Shown here piece after piece: positions 17,688 through 26,637 of a stretch of 64,000 bases of DNA. The stretch's first letter is position 1. The number at the start of each line of letters is the position of its first letter. The position numbers and the translations under genes are program-made. The stretch lies in contig NZ_UNRE01000005.1 in the NCBI RefSeq assembly GCF_900537085.1, positions 230,542-294,541 of the forward strand. Direction: 5' to 3'. This DNA comes from Agarivorans sp. Alg241-V36 (lineage in GTDB: Bacteria; Pseudomonadota; Gammaproteobacteria; Enterobacterales; Celerinatantimonadaceae). The notes under the pieces were generated by a model. It did not search any database, was not told the origin of the DNA, and worked only from the letters and a program-made list of their open reading frames with translations.

Positions 17688-17711
17688 GCGTAGCTACTGG
17701 TGTAGCTACGC
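17688..17711 (+). repeat. Intercistronic hairpin 1 between malG and malK
   Basis: GCGTAGCTAC (17688-17697) and GTAGCTACGC (17702-17711) form a perfect 10-bp stem with a TGGT loop, 9 bp after the malG stop. There is no T-run on either side, so RNA stabilisation or pausing is likelier than termination. Confidence 0.65.
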
Positions 17712-17728
17712 AAAACAAGATTGATTGC

Positions 17729-17750
17729 GAGTAAAGCGAGCGCTTTACTC
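17729..17750 (+). repeat. Intercistronic hairpin 2 between malG and malK
   Basis: GAGTAAAGCG (17729-17738) and CGCTTTACTC (17741-17750) are perfect inverted arms separated by 2 nt, effectively a 9-bp stem with a 4-nt loop. It ends 15 bp before the malK start, leaving the GGAG ribosome site (17756-17759) exposed. Confidence 0.62.
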
Positions 17751-17765
17751 AGTTTGGAGCTAATA

Positions 17766-18902
17766 ATGGCTGATGTAATTCTAAAAAATGTACGTAAAAA
17801 CTACGACCCGGCAATTCACCAAGACACTTTGCGTGATATTAACTTAGACATTCAAGACGGTGAATTTGTAGTATTCGTTGGTCCGTCAGGTTGTGGTAAG
17901 TCTACACTTTTACGTATGATTGCTGGTTTAGAAGATATTACGAGTGGTGAGCTTAACATTGGTGGTAACTTCATGAATGACGTACCACCAGTAGAGCGTA
18001 ACGTAGGTATGGTATTCCAGTCTTACGCACTATACCCACATATGGATTTACGCGAAAACATGTCTTTCGGCCTTAAGTTGAAAAAGGTTGATAAAGAAAC
18101 AATTACAAAGCGTGTAGATAATGCTTCTGACATCCTAGGCTTAGACCCGCTTTTAGACCGTAAGCCTAAAGAGTTAAGTGGTGGTCAGCGTCAACGTGTT
18201 GCAATTGGTCGTTGTATTGTACAACAGCCGGGCGTATTCCTATTTGATGAGCCACTATCTAACCTTGATGCTGCACTTCGTGTGAAGATGCGTATCGAGA
18301 TTGCTAAACTTCACAAAGAACTACAATCTACTATCATCTACGTTACCCACGACCAAGTGGAAGCGATGACCTTAGCGGATAAGATTGTGGTACTTAGCCC
18401 ACTAGACCCTAACGCTGCAACTAACTTAGAGCAATACGGTTCTCCGTTAGATCTTTACCATAACCCTGCTAACAAATTTGTTGCTGGCTTTATTGGTTCG
18501 CCAAAAATGAACTTCATTGAAGGCGAGATAGTTGAAACTGGTGAGCAAGAAAGTAAAGTTAAATTGGTAACTGGTGACGTTATCACCATTGCAGTAGACA
18601 CTAGCCGTGCAAGCGTTGGTGATTTAATTGAGCTAGGTTGCCGCCCAGAGCACTTGGTAGAAGATACCCATGCTCATGCAGAGAACTTCATAACAGGTAC
18701 AGTAGTAGTTGCTGAGCACCTAGGTTCAGAGTCTTACGTTTATATGGACGTTAAAGGCTTTGATTTCACCTTTAAAGCACGCAGTGAATTCCCAACTCAA
18801 AATGGTGATGAACTACGTGTAGGTCTGCCAACTAAAGCGTGTTACCTGTTTGATAGTAATGGCATTGCGTTCCCACGTACTGCCAAGTACAACAAAGACT
18901 AG
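17766..18902 (+). CDS. malK: Maltose/maltodextrin ABC transporter ATPase MalK
   Basis: A 378-residue ATPase (E. coli MalK 371). Walker A GPSGCGKST lies at 39-47, with Q-loop VFQSYALYPHM, signature LSGGQRQRVAIGR and Walker B FLFDEPLSNLD, followed by a C-terminal regulatory OB-type domain (MNFIEGEI onward, LGCRPEHL). I start at ATG 17766 because GGAG precedes it and homologues begin MADVxLxNVxK; the frame also runs upstream through hairpin 2. It drives import through MalFG. In enteric bacteria malK is divergent from malEFG and paired with lamB; here it is co-directional and last, and no porin or malM follows. Confidence 0.95.
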   Translation: MADVILKNVRKNYDPAIHQDTLRDINLDIQDGEFVVFVGPSGCGKSTLLRMIAGLEDITSGELNIGGNFMNDVPPVERNVGMVFQSYALYPHMDLRENMSFGLKLKKVDKETITKRVDNASDILGLDPLLDRKPKELSGGQRQRVAIGRCIVQQPGVFLFDEPLSNLDAALRVKMRIEIAKLHKELQSTIIYVTHDQVEAMTLADKIVVLSPLDPNAATNLEQYGSPLDLYHNPANKFVAGFIGSPKMNFIEGEIVETGEQESKVKLVTGDVITIAVDTSRASVGDLIELGCRPEHLVEDTHAHAENFITGTVVVAEHLGSESYVYMDVKGFDFTFKARSEFPTQNGDELRVGLPTKACYLFDSNGIAFPRTAKYNKD

Positions 18903-18920
18903 AAGTTGACCGTTAATTCA

Positions 18921-18946
18921 AAAGCGACCCTCGGGTCGCTTTTTTT
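18921..18946 (+). terminator. Intrinsic terminator of the mal operon
   Basis: AAAGCGACCC and GGGTCGCTTT form a 10-bp stem with a 2-nt loop followed by a T-run, 18 bp after the malK stop. Confidence 0.9.
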
Positions 18947-18971
18947 GTGTCTAGAAACTATGTTTTGGATT

Positions 18972-19709
18972 TTATCCGGGGGTTTTGTTTTCTCGTTGAA
19001 CTATTTCAAGCAGCGCACTTTCGATGAACTGCTGTTTAGTTTGCTCGTCTTCATCAAAGCTTAAACCGTAATGGACCTTTTCGGGTGAACGTTGCTCTAA
19101 ATGCTGATTACAGATATTGGCTGTGATCGACAATGCTTCTTGCCCTTCCACGGCTAACTCTAGGGTGAAGGCCTTTTTAGTTAAGGGTAGAGGAATAGGG
19201 CGAGAAACAAATCCACCGCCGTTAAGTGAAAGGTCTTTTAGTAAACCATCAAAAGACTCTTGGCTATCGGCACTGGTGTTGAGCTTACATGGCAGAGAGA
19301 TGGGTAATCTGCTGTGTTGGCGTAAGCTGATTTTTTGCACGTTACGTGGATAATCTAATACTACCCATCGGCCAACACTACTCATTAATTTAGATATAGA
19401 GCCTCTATAAGCAAAAATAGTGGCGTTTGGGTCACCTTCGTTAACAATGCGAACCACAATTGACTGACCTTCTCGAATTAAGTCTCTGGCAGCTTCCCAA
19501 TTTTGATCCATGCCGCGAGATAGGATGACACACATGCCTGGTTCGATACCTATGAGGCGACTTCTTAAGCGTAGTGGCTTGGTGGGGGTAGGGATTTGCA
19601 AATGCACTTCGGTTTGACAAGGAAGGGCATTAAATTGCTTGAGAAGTTCAGGTGCTATTGGGTCCACATCAATATCTATTCTTTCCATGACATAGTTTAA
19701 CCATATCAT
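18972..19709 (-). CDS. YcgR-like flagellar brake protein with PilZ domain
   Basis: A 245-residue cytoplasmic protein: an N-terminal YcgR-type domain (about residues 20-110) and a C-terminal PilZ domain. The c-di-GMP-binding motifs are intact: RQHSR (RxxxR) at the domain junction and DLSLNGGG (DxSxxG type) about 30 residues later. Such proteins bind c-di-GMP and slow flagellar rotation or affect surface traits. A chemotaxis receptor lies nearby. The start is uncertain: ATG 19709 gives the listed protein, ATG 19688 a form seven residues shorter (MERIDIDV); neither has a good ribosome site. Confidence 0.82.
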   Translation of the reverse strand: MIWLNYVMERIDIDVDPIAPELLKQFNALPCQTEVHLQIPTPTKPLRLRSRLIGIEPGMCVILSRGMDQNWEAARDLIREGQSIVVRIVNEGDPNATIFAYRGSISKLMSSVGRWVVLDYPRNVQKISLRQHSRLPISLPCKLNTSADSQESFDGLLKDLSLNGGGFVSRPIPLPLTKKAFTLELAVEGQEALSITANICNQHLEQRSPEKVHYGLSFDEDEQTKQQFIESALLEIVQRENKTPG

Positions 19710-19793
19710 AGTTCGTGGCTGTTTGGACTGCAGGTGTATTGAGGCAATGACTAATCTATGCGCTTGCCGTTATAATGAGCCGCATTCGCGTTT

Positions 19794-20678
19794 ATGAGTA
19801 TCACTATGAAACTATTTGTAAAAGATCTAACCGTTATTGACTCAACCTATCTATGCCCCGACCGTGGTTTAGTGGGGGAGAGTTGGTTGGTCAACATTGA
19901 GTTAGGTGGCTCACTTAATGATATGGATATGTTGTTAGATTTTGGCCAAGTAAAAAAGCTGATTAAACGTTTAATAGATGAAAAGGTCGATCATAAGCTG
20001 TTGGTTCCGATTCGCTCACCCTTATGTAAGGTAAATGCCAGCGAAGGCTATACTCAATTGGACTTCATGCGACCGCATGGAAAAAGCATTCATTTACGTT
20101 GCCCAGATGAAGCTTACACTTTTATTGATTCGGTAGAGGTGAGTAACGACGCCTTAACTGCCTATGTAAAAAGTGTAGTATTGGAACAGCTGCCATCTAA
20201 TATTCAAGATTTAGACATTACCTTACGCCATGAATCTATCGACGGCCCTTATTACCACTATAGTCATGGCTTGAAAAAACACGATGGCAATTGTCAGCGT
20301 ATCGCTCATGGTCATCGCTCCACCATCGAAATTCTTGTCGATAGCGAATATGATATCGACTTAGCAACCAGTTGGGCGATGAAGTGGCGCAATATTTACC
20401 TTGGTAGTGAAAGCGATGAGATTAGCCGGCAGGATATCAGCTTTTATGAGCAGCAGGATTGGCAGGAACACTACGCGTTTGCTTACCAATCGCCGCAAGG
20501 TTTTTTTGAATTGGTGCTACCTAAGCAAGAAACCGATATTTTGCCCTGTGAGACTACGGTAGAAAACTTAGCTGCTTATATTGCGTCTACCTTAGCTAAA
20601 GTGATGGAAGGGCATAGCTTAAAGGTTATTGCTTACGAAGGCGTGGGTAAGGGCGCTATTTCAGAAGTATATAGATAA
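19794..20678 (+). CDS. Tandem T-fold protein of the 6-pyruvoyl/6-carboxy-tetrahydropterin synthase (QueD) superfamily
   Basis: A 294-residue protein made of two QueD-like halves. The C-terminal half holds the zinc/catalytic pattern of QueD's first part: H158, C167, then HGH at 172-174, and a late glutamate in YEGVGKG (E282). The N-terminal half lacks these but has the second-part signature LDFGQVKKL (D49) and a DH pair (D66-H67) in DEKVDHKLL. QueD converts dihydroneopterin triphosphate to 6-carboxytetrahydropterin for queuosine synthesis; T-fold enzymes work as multimers with active sites at interfaces. The two halves here look complementary. Catalytic function is inferred; no queuosine gene lies nearby. 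Confidence 0.7.
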   Translation: MSITMKLFVKDLTVIDSTYLCPDRGLVGESWLVNIELGGSLNDMDMLLDFGQVKKLIKRLIDEKVDHKLLVPIRSPLCKVNASEGYTQLDFMRPHGKSIHLRCPDEAYTFIDSVEVSNDALTAYVKSVVLEQLPSNIQDLDITLRHESIDGPYYHYSHGLKKHDGNCQRIAHGHRSTIEILVDSEYDIDLATSWAMKWRNIYLGSESDEISRQDISFYEQQDWQEHYAFAYQSPQGFFELVLPKQETDILPCETTVENLAAYIASTLAKVMEGHSLKVIAYEGVGKGAISEVYR

Positions 20679-20679
20679 C

Positions 20680-20706
20680 AAAAAGGCTCCTTGGGGAGCC
20701 TTTTTT
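20680..20706. terminator. Bidirectional intrinsic terminator
   Basis: AAAAGGCTCC and GGAGCCTTTTTT surround a short TTGG loop, with T-runs on both strands. It serves the QueD-like gene and can end the convergent chemotaxis-receptor transcript. Confidence 0.88.
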
Positions 20707-20735
20707 GATACTGAGTACAGCTTAAAACTGCAACA

Positions 20736-22772
20736 TTACAAGGTAAAACGCTTCACTAGCGAGTCTTGCTGTCCTGCTAATTCACCAAGCTCTTCACTGG
20801 TGCTGGTCACAATTTCAATGCTTTGATAATTCTCGTCACTGATGTCTGATATACGGTTAAGGTTGTTTGATATCTCAGCTCCGGTAGCTTGTTGTTGTTC
20901 TGCTGCTGCAGCAATTTGACTACTCATATCAGAAATCTGGGTAATAATGCCCTGAATTTCTTCCATTGCGCCGTTAGCATCAGAGCTTTGAGAAATGCTG
21001 GCTTGCATCTCTGAAGAACATTCAGACATCACTGATACAGCACGTTGAGCACTCTTTTGCAGATTCTCAATCATAGATTGAATCTCAGTTGTTGAGTTAG
21101 TTGTCTTCTGTGCTAATACTCGTACTTCATCTGCAACTACCGCAAAACCACGACCTTGCTCGCCGGCGCGAGCAGCCTCAATTGCTGCGTTTAAGGCAAG
21201 CAAGTTGGTTTGGTCTGCAATTCCTCTAATTACATCTAAGATTGAGCCAATGCTGTTACTCATGCTATCAACTTCGCCAATTACCGAACTACTATGGCCC
21301 AATTTTTCAGATAATTGATGGGTGGTAGTGATGTTGTTGCTCATTACTTGGCGACCAGAGTTTGCCGCTTCCTCAACTTCCATTACTTTTTCTAGAGTAA
21401 TGTTAGCGCTTTTAGCAACCTCTCTAACCGATTGCTCCATTTCGGTCATAGCTGCCGCAACCGATGCTGTTTCTTGGCGTTGATTATCTAGCTCAACCTT
21501 GGCTGTATTTAGGGTAGTGGAGTTACCATTAGATACATTAGAAAGGCTTTCTGCTGCTTGGCTAATATCATTTAGCACCGAGCGCATTTGCTCCATCATG
21601 CTATTAGCTGAGTCTGCTAATTGGCCAAATTCGTTGGTACTTTGGTATTTTACGGTTTCGGTCATATCACCAGCCGCTGCCGCTTTAAGTGTTTTAAGCA
21701 ACAAGTTAAGCGGTTGTTTAATCGAGCTTGCAACGTTCCAGGCTACCAATAGTGCTAGGGGAATCACAATCACCATTGCTGTAATTAACTGAATGCGGCT
21801 CGCTTCTAGCATTTTATTCGCGTTTTCTGAGGCGCTATCTACTTGAGCGTTGGCGATGTCATTGATACTAGAAAGCTGGCTAATAGCTTCAGTAATTTGT
21901 AGCGATGTTTCCCCAACTCGTTGTGCAATAGCTTCACTGTCTTGGGTTACTTTTAAGTGTGCGGCCAATACACCATCAGACTTGGTTGAGTCCTTCACGA
22001 ATTGGTCAATCTGATGGCCCATATCGTTACGTAATTCTGGAATTTCTTCTTCTAAATCAGAGGTGGCGCTTAAGAAATTTTTGATTAGCTTGTTATTGCG
22101 CTTAAGAATGACCGACACTTTTTTAGATTGGCTAGTATTTAAGCCTTCTAAGGTATTAAGCTCGATAACGGCCATCGCGTTTAAGAAGCTCTCAGCAGCC
22201 CAACGGATGTAATCATCGTTTAATGCCGCTACTTTATCTGATAAGTTTTTCTTAAGTTGCGGAAGCATTACCGACAATTGGTTGGAGCTGCGCTTGACAG
22301 CCTGTAGGTCTTCTAGGTAATTAATGTTGTCGTTCATTACCTGTTTAGCAACTTGGAAGTAATTTTGATCTAAGGCGTTTAGTGCATCTAGTTGAGATTC
22401 CAACTCTTGATTGCCTTCCGACATCGAGCGCAAAGTGCCAAGTGAAGAAATGAAAACTAACTCGCTTTGCTCAAAAGCCTCGCTACTGGCTTTAATCACA
22501 TCGGATTCGCTAGAGGTTAGGGCATCTTTAAAGTATTTATCCGCGGTGAGTAAATCTACCGCAAATTGACTACTTTGTAGCACTAATGGCGTGGCTTCTT
22601 CTGTTACGGTATCGAGCTGCTGGTTGAAGCGACTGCCGGTTTGTAAAGACAATACATTAGTGAGTACCATCATTAAAACTAGAAAGCCGAATCCAATGTT
22701 TACTCGATGAACAATAGAAATATTTTTAAAAAATTGGAGCGATGAGGCTACGTTCAGTGACTTTTTTTTCAT
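20736..22772 (-). CDS. Methyl-accepting chemotaxis protein
   Basis: A 678-residue receptor. Membrane helices lie at about 26-46 and 330-350, flanking a helical periplasmic sensor domain of roughly 280 residues. A HAMP domain follows ([20 protein letters not shown]), then a long cytoplasmic coiled coil. The signalling tip contains the invariant block [20 protein letters not shown] followed by [15 protein letters not shown], which contacts CheA/CheW. No C-terminal pentapeptide tether for CheR is apparent (ends LVKRFTL). Ligand unknown. Confidence 0.93.
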   Translation of the reverse strand: MKKKSLNVASSLQFFKNISIVHRVNIGFGFLVLMMVLTNVLSLQTGSRFNQQLDTVTEEATPLVLQSSQFAVDLLTADKYFKDALTSSESDVIKASSEAFEQSELVFISSLGTLRSMSEGNQELESQLDALNALDQNYFQVAKQVMNDNINYLEDLQAVKRSSNQLSVMLPQLKKNLSDKVAALNDDYIRWAAESFLNAMAVIELNTLEGLNTSQSKKVSVILKRNNKLIKNFLSATSDLEEEIPELRNDMGHQIDQFVKDSTKSDGVLAAHLKVTQDSEAIAQRVGETSLQITEAISQLSSINDIANAQVDSASENANKMLEASRIQLITAMVIVIPLALLVAWNVASSIKQPLNLLLKTLKAAAAGDMTETVKYQSTNEFGQLADSANSMMEQMRSVLNDISQAAESLSNVSNGNSTTLNTAKVELDNQRQETASVAAAMTEMEQSVREVAKSANITLEKVMEVEEAANSGRQVMSNNITTTHQLSEKLGHSSSVIGEVDSMSNSIGSILDVIRGIADQTNLLALNAAIEAARAGEQGRGFAVVADEVRVLAQKTTNSTTEIQSMIENLQKSAQRAVSVMSECSSEMQASISQSSDANGAMEEIQGIITQISDMSSQIAAAAEQQQATGAEISNNLNRISDISDENYQSIEIVTSTSEELGELAGQQDSLVKRFTL

Positions 22773-23086
22773 AATTCCTCGACCAACCGATCTTGTTAGC
22801 TATTTATAGTTTTTATATTGTTTTATTTTGTTAAAAGTATGCCCTGTGTTGGCTGTTCTTACTATGTAAGAGATCACAACTCTACTCGCGCAGGCCGCTT
22901 TTATACTGATATTAGCGGCTGATTTAACTAAGACTTTACCTTTTAAACTTTTATCTAAAGCTAATCGTTCAAATAAAGCACAACTAGGACGCTTTTTTGC
23001 TAAATAGGCTACTGCTAAGTTGGGACTGCATAGCAAAATAGTTTATAAATAAGGTTCTTCATCCAGATGAGTTTTAGCTAAGACAA
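22773..23086. other. Divergent intergenic region between the chemotaxis receptor and the COG3014 gene
   Basis: A 314-bp AT-rich stretch without a convincing gene. On the plus strand TTGGGA (23020-23025) and TATAAA (23044-23049), 18 bp apart, form a plausible sigma-70 promoter for the downstream lipoprotein gene. I could not find a clear sigma-28 promoter for the receptor on the minus strand. Confidence 0.45.
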
Positions 23087-24547
23087 ATGGCCTTTGCACC
23101 TCGCATGTTCAAGTGCATGTTAGTAAACCGTCAAATTCAGCGTTTTCTTTCGCATAAACCGCGAGTATTTGCGGCTGCATTTTTTTCTAGCATCGTATTG
23201 CTTGGTTGTAGCAGTGCAGTTTTTAGTGATCTTTTTGTGAGTTATGACGAGCAAATACGCGCTAGCCGTTATCAACTTGGTTCAGGAAAATTTGAGTTGG
23301 CCTCGGATTTATTAGACGAAGGTAAACGAGGCGACAATAGCTACTACCTCAAGCAATTAGAAAAAGGCCGGATGAGTTACTTAGCCGGTGATTTTGAACA
23401 AAGCCAAACGCATTTCACAAACGTTGACGAGCAGCTAAGCTGGTTATCTCGACAAGCCGAGTACCGTTTATCAACGGGCTTACAGAATGTTTCGGCCTTG
23501 GCGACTAACGACAACTTTATTGAGTACCACATTCCCGTATATGAACAAGTTATGTTGCATCATTATCAAGCGATAAATTACCTGCATAGCAATGGCCTAG
23601 AGTCTGCGTTGATCGAAGTGCGCCGCGCGGGAATGATTCAACAACAAGCCATGCAAGAAGCACCAATCAGCTTAGAAGAGCAATTACGGGATTACAAAAA
23701 GCAATACGACGATTTAATGCAAGAATATCCGCAATTAAGCTCTAACGATAAAGCCTTGGATAATGCTTTTCAAAATGGTTTAACGTTTGCCTTATCTGCT
23801 GCATTGTACTTGGCGGCAGGCCAAGAGGATGATGCTTACATCGATTACCGAAAAGCCTTGGCCTTGGCACCTAACAACAGTTATTTACAGGCCGAAGTTG
23901 CCCGCCTTGGCAAGAAACTCTCGATGAGTGACTACAAAAAATATACCCCAGCTGAAGCCACTCCCTTAAGCAAACAACAGGGTTTATTGATTGTTCTTCA
24001 TGAACAATCAATTGTAGCCGCTCGGCAAGAAGCACGTTTTACCTTGCCACTTTATAACCATAATCGTTGGGAAACCTACACGGTTGCGCTGCCCATAATG
24101 AGCGGAAATGCCCAAGTCAGCATTCCTCAAAAGCTTGCTGTTAATGGAGAGCAGTTTGGCACTGAGCGTTTAGTGCAGTTTGATGCTTTAGCCGCTAAAC
24201 AACTGCAACAAGATTTACCCGGCATACTACTGCGGCAAATCTTGCGGGTTATCACTAAAGATCAATTTAGGCGAGAAGTGAATAAAGATAAGGCCGATGA
24301 CGAAGAGAATTGGGCAAACGCTTTAGTTAATATTTACAACGTTGCGTCAGAACGCGCCGATACTCGGAGTTGGCAAACCCTTCCTGCCTTAGCGCAGATT
24401 GCAGTTAAGGCTTTGCCTGTTGGAGAACATACTCTAGAATTTGAAGGATTAATTGAACCATCAACAAACATTACTTTAAGGCCTAGAAGGGTTACCTTAG
24501 TGTTAACCAATGACTTGGGTTCCCCTGCTCAAGTATTTAACTTATGA
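23087..24547 (+). CDS. COG3014-type lipoprotein with TPR-like repeats
   Basis: A 486-residue predicted lipoprotein. An N-terminal hydrophobic segment ends in the lipobox LLGC-S, with the lipidated cysteine at residue 41 from the first ATG; internal starts at 23105 or 23117 would give a more usual leader. The next 200 residues form TPR-like helices (YRLSTGLQNV, YIDYRKALALAPNNSYLQAEV). The rest is a conserved domain of unknown function. The gene stands directly before ycfL and lpoB, with a 13-bp gap to ycfL, so a role in periplasmic peptidoglycan synthase control is a reasonable inference. No function is established. Confidence 0.78.
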   Translation: MAFAPRMFKCMLVNRQIQRFLSHKPRVFAAAFFSSIVLLGCSSAVFSDLFVSYDEQIRASRYQLGSGKFELASDLLDEGKRGDNSYYLKQLEKGRMSYLAGDFEQSQTHFTNVDEQLSWLSRQAEYRLSTGLQNVSALATNDNFIEYHIPVYEQVMLHHYQAINYLHSNGLESALIEVRRAGMIQQQAMQEAPISLEEQLRDYKKQYDDLMQEYPQLSSNDKALDNAFQNGLTFALSAALYLAAGQEDDAYIDYRKALALAPNNSYLQAEVARLGKKLSMSDYKKYTPAEATPLSKQQGLLIVLHEQSIVAARQEARFTLPLYNHNRWETYTVALPIMSGNAQVSIPQKLAVNGEQFGTERLVQFDALAAKQLQQDLPGILLRQILRVITKDQFRREVNKDKADDEENWANALVNIYNVASERADTRSWQTLPALAQIAVKALPVGEHTLEFEGLIEPSTNITLRPRRVTLVLTNDLGSPAQVFNL

Positions 24548-24560
24548 AGAGGGTAAAGCT

Positions 24561-24950
24561 ATGAAATATTTGCTGTTACTAAGCGTATTGTTGGTTGGTT
24601 GCACCACTGATACTTCAGGAATTGCCGCCGACTCAGACAAACCTGATGGTAAACAATGGCTAATTGTAGATAACCTTAACTTAGGGCGTAAACTCACCAT
24701 TATTGATGCGGCCACTCACCAAGGTATGGATCGCCTGCGTGGTGTTGCCACAATACAATCTTTATACAAAGGTGATTTAAATTTACAGTATCGTTTTTAT
24801 TGGTACGACAGTAACAATGTACAACTAAATAACGCTACCACAGCATGGACGCCGCTAAGCTTGCACGGCAAGCAACAAATTCAGGTCCAATCGGTGGCGT
24901 TGGTCAACAACGCTAACCATTTCAAAATTTATGTTAGAGAAGTTGAATAA
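24561..24950 (+). CDS. ycfL: YcfL family lipoprotein (DUF1425)
   Basis: A 129-residue lipoprotein. The chosen ATG at 24561 follows an AGAGGG ribosome site and gives a short leader with lipobox LVGC (Cys14). The mature part is a DUF1425 beta-sandwich, with FYWYDSNNVQL and TAWTPLSLHGKQQIQVQSVA. YcfL lies next to lpoB in E. coli as well; its function is unknown. Gap to lpoB is 14 bp. Confidence 0.85.
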   Translation: MKYLLLLSVLLVGCTTDTSGIAADSDKPDGKQWLIVDNLNLGRKLTIIDAATHQGMDRLRGVATIQSLYKGDLNLQYRFYWYDSNNVQLNNATTAWTPLSLHGKQQIQVQSVALVNNANHFKIYVREVE

Positions 24951-24964
24951 CAGAGAGATATCCC

Positions 24965-25555
24965 ATGAAAAAACTTGTATTAGCAGCATCCGTTCTCGCA
25001 TTTACCTTAACTGGGTGTTCAACTCAGGTGAGTTATGGCGACCCACAAGAAGTTGAAACCGTAGATGTTGCTTTTGGTTCAAGCGATTTGCAGAAAATTG
25101 CTGGCGAAATGACTGACTCAATGATCTCTTCTCCTTTGTTGGCTGAAATTACTGCCAACAATCGCCCAATTGTATTTGTTGAACGGATCAAAAATAAAAC
25201 GACTGAACATATTGATACTGAGTCTGTTACCGACTCAATTAGCACCAAATTGTTGCAGTCTGGCAAGTTTCGTTTTGTTGATATGACCCGCGTAACTGAA
25301 GTGCGAGAGCAGTTAGATTTCCAAAATGATGGTGGTTTGGTTGACCCCTCAAAAGCGATTGCTTTTGGCCAACAGGTTGGCGCCGAATACATGCTCTACG
25401 GTAACCTTGCCAGTATCGTAAAAACTAACAAAAAGACTAAAGACGTTTATTACAAAATGACAATGCGATTAATGGATCTAAAAACTGGTCTAGTTGAATG
25501 GGCAGATGAGACAGAGATCCGTAAGGCCGAAACTAAATCTACCTTTGGTTGGTAG
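24965..25555 (+). CDS. lpoB: Penicillin-binding protein activator LpoB
   Basis: A 196-residue outer-membrane lipoprotein with lipobox LTGC (Cys18). The globular LpoB domain contains IVFVERIKNKTTEHIDTES and the GAEYMLYGNLASIV segment. In E. coli LpoB reaches through the peptidoglycan to stimulate PBP1b. The linker between the lipid anchor and the domain is short (about 30-40 residues) compared with E. coli's longer disordered tether. It lies 6 bp ahead of nagZ. Confidence 0.9.
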   Translation: MKKLVLAASVLAFTLTGCSTQVSYGDPQEVETVDVAFGSSDLQKIAGEMTDSMISSPLLAEITANNRPIVFVERIKNKTTEHIDTESVTDSISTKLLQSGKFRFVDMTRVTEVREQLDFQNDGGLVDPSKAIAFGQQVGAEYMLYGNLASIVKTNKKTKDVYYKMTMRLMDLKTGLVEWADETEIRKAETKSTFGW

Positions 25556-25561
25556 TGATTA

Positions 25562-26593
25562 ATGGGTCCTCTTTTTATTGATTTGCTCGGCACTGAGCTG
25601 AGTGCTGAAGAAGCTGAAATGCTCCAGCACCCCTTGGTTGCTGGGGTTATTTTGTTTAGTCGCAACTATCAAGACCGCGCTCAATTAATTGAGCTGGTAC
25701 GCACCATTAGAGCCGCTAGTAAACGGCGTTTGCTCATTGCGGTTGATCATGAAGGCGGCCGTGTTCAGCGCTTTAGGGAACAGTTTTCTGCTATCCCCGC
25801 AATGGGACAAATAGCTAATTCAGCCAATGCGCTTGGTTTGTCGGCTGTTGAATGGTCAAAACATTTGGGCTGGTTAATGGCTGTTGAGCTGCGAGCCTGC
25901 GACATTGATATCAGCTTTGCGCCAGTATTAGATATTAACGGTGTGAGTGATGTTATTGGCCAACGTGCTTTTAGCGACAAGCCAGAACAGATTACCCAGC
26001 TTGCCAGTGCATTTATAGGCGGTATGTCAGTGGCTGGTATGAAGGCCACCGGAAAGCACTTTCCTGGTCATGGTAATGTAAAGGCAGATACTCACCATTT
26101 AGAAGCGCGTGATAACCGTTCTTTTGCCGAAATTCAGCAACAAGACATGCAAGTATTTGCCACGCTGATTGCTCAGAATAAATTAGATGCAGTGATGCCA
26201 GCGCATGTTATTTACTCGCAAGTTGATGATAAGCCAGCAGGCTTTTCAAAAGTTTGGTTGCAGCAAATTCTACGCAAAAACTTAGCTTTTAAAGGCCTAG
26301 TATTTAGTGATGATTTAAGCATGAAAGGGGCGGCGGTGGCGGGCGATCATGTAGCTCGCGCGAAACAGGCATTAAATGCTGGTTGTGATTTATTGCTCGC
26401 CTGTAATGATCGAGAAGCGAGTATTAGCTTGTTAGATGGCCTAGATCATACAGAAGTAACTGATGGTGAGCGTTTAGTTGGCAAAGCCTATCCACTTAGT
26501 TGGTCTGAGTTGGAAGCGCAAGCCCAGTATAAAGAAATTGCCGCTCGCGCTGCGAAAATAGCGCAAATGACTAGTGAAACAAACAGTTTATAA
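25562..26593 (+). CDS. nagZ: Beta-N-acetylhexosaminidase NagZ
   Basis: A 343-residue cytoplasmic GH3 enzyme (E. coli NagZ 341). Family motifs: IAVDHEGGRVQRF, the mobile-loop signature KHFPGHG with catalytic-dyad histidines, and FSDDLSM with the nucleophilic aspartate near residue 250. It removes N-acetylglucosamine from 1,6-anhydro-muropeptides in peptidoglycan recycling, producing the products that induce AmpC in species with AmpR. Placed between lpoB and ycfP; E. coli has thiK between lpoB and nagZ, missing here. Confidence 0.95.
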   Translation: MGPLFIDLLGTELSAEEAEMLQHPLVAGVILFSRNYQDRAQLIELVRTIRAASKRRLLIAVDHEGGRVQRFREQFSAIPAMGQIANSANALGLSAVEWSKHLGWLMAVELRACDIDISFAPVLDINGVSDVIGQRAFSDKPEQITQLASAFIGGMSVAGMKATGKHFPGHGNVKADTHHLEARDNRSFAEIQQQDMQVFATLIAQNKLDAVMPAHVIYSQVDDKPAGFSKVWLQQILRKNLAFKGLVFSDDLSMKGAAVAGDHVARAKQALNAGCDLLLACNDREASISLLDGLDHTEVTDGERLVGKAYPLSWSELEAQAQYKEIAARAAKIAQMTSETNSL

Positions 26594-26637
26594 ATACACT
26601 TGTTTTTAGTGTGTGATTCTAAGGAAGGTAAAGCGAG

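Noticed and set aside
22800..23036. A 78-codon minus-strand frame upstream of the chemotaxis receptor
   Set aside because: No ribosome site, odd composition with a basic unstructured tail, no recognisable family, and it lies in a region that probably holds two divergent promoters.
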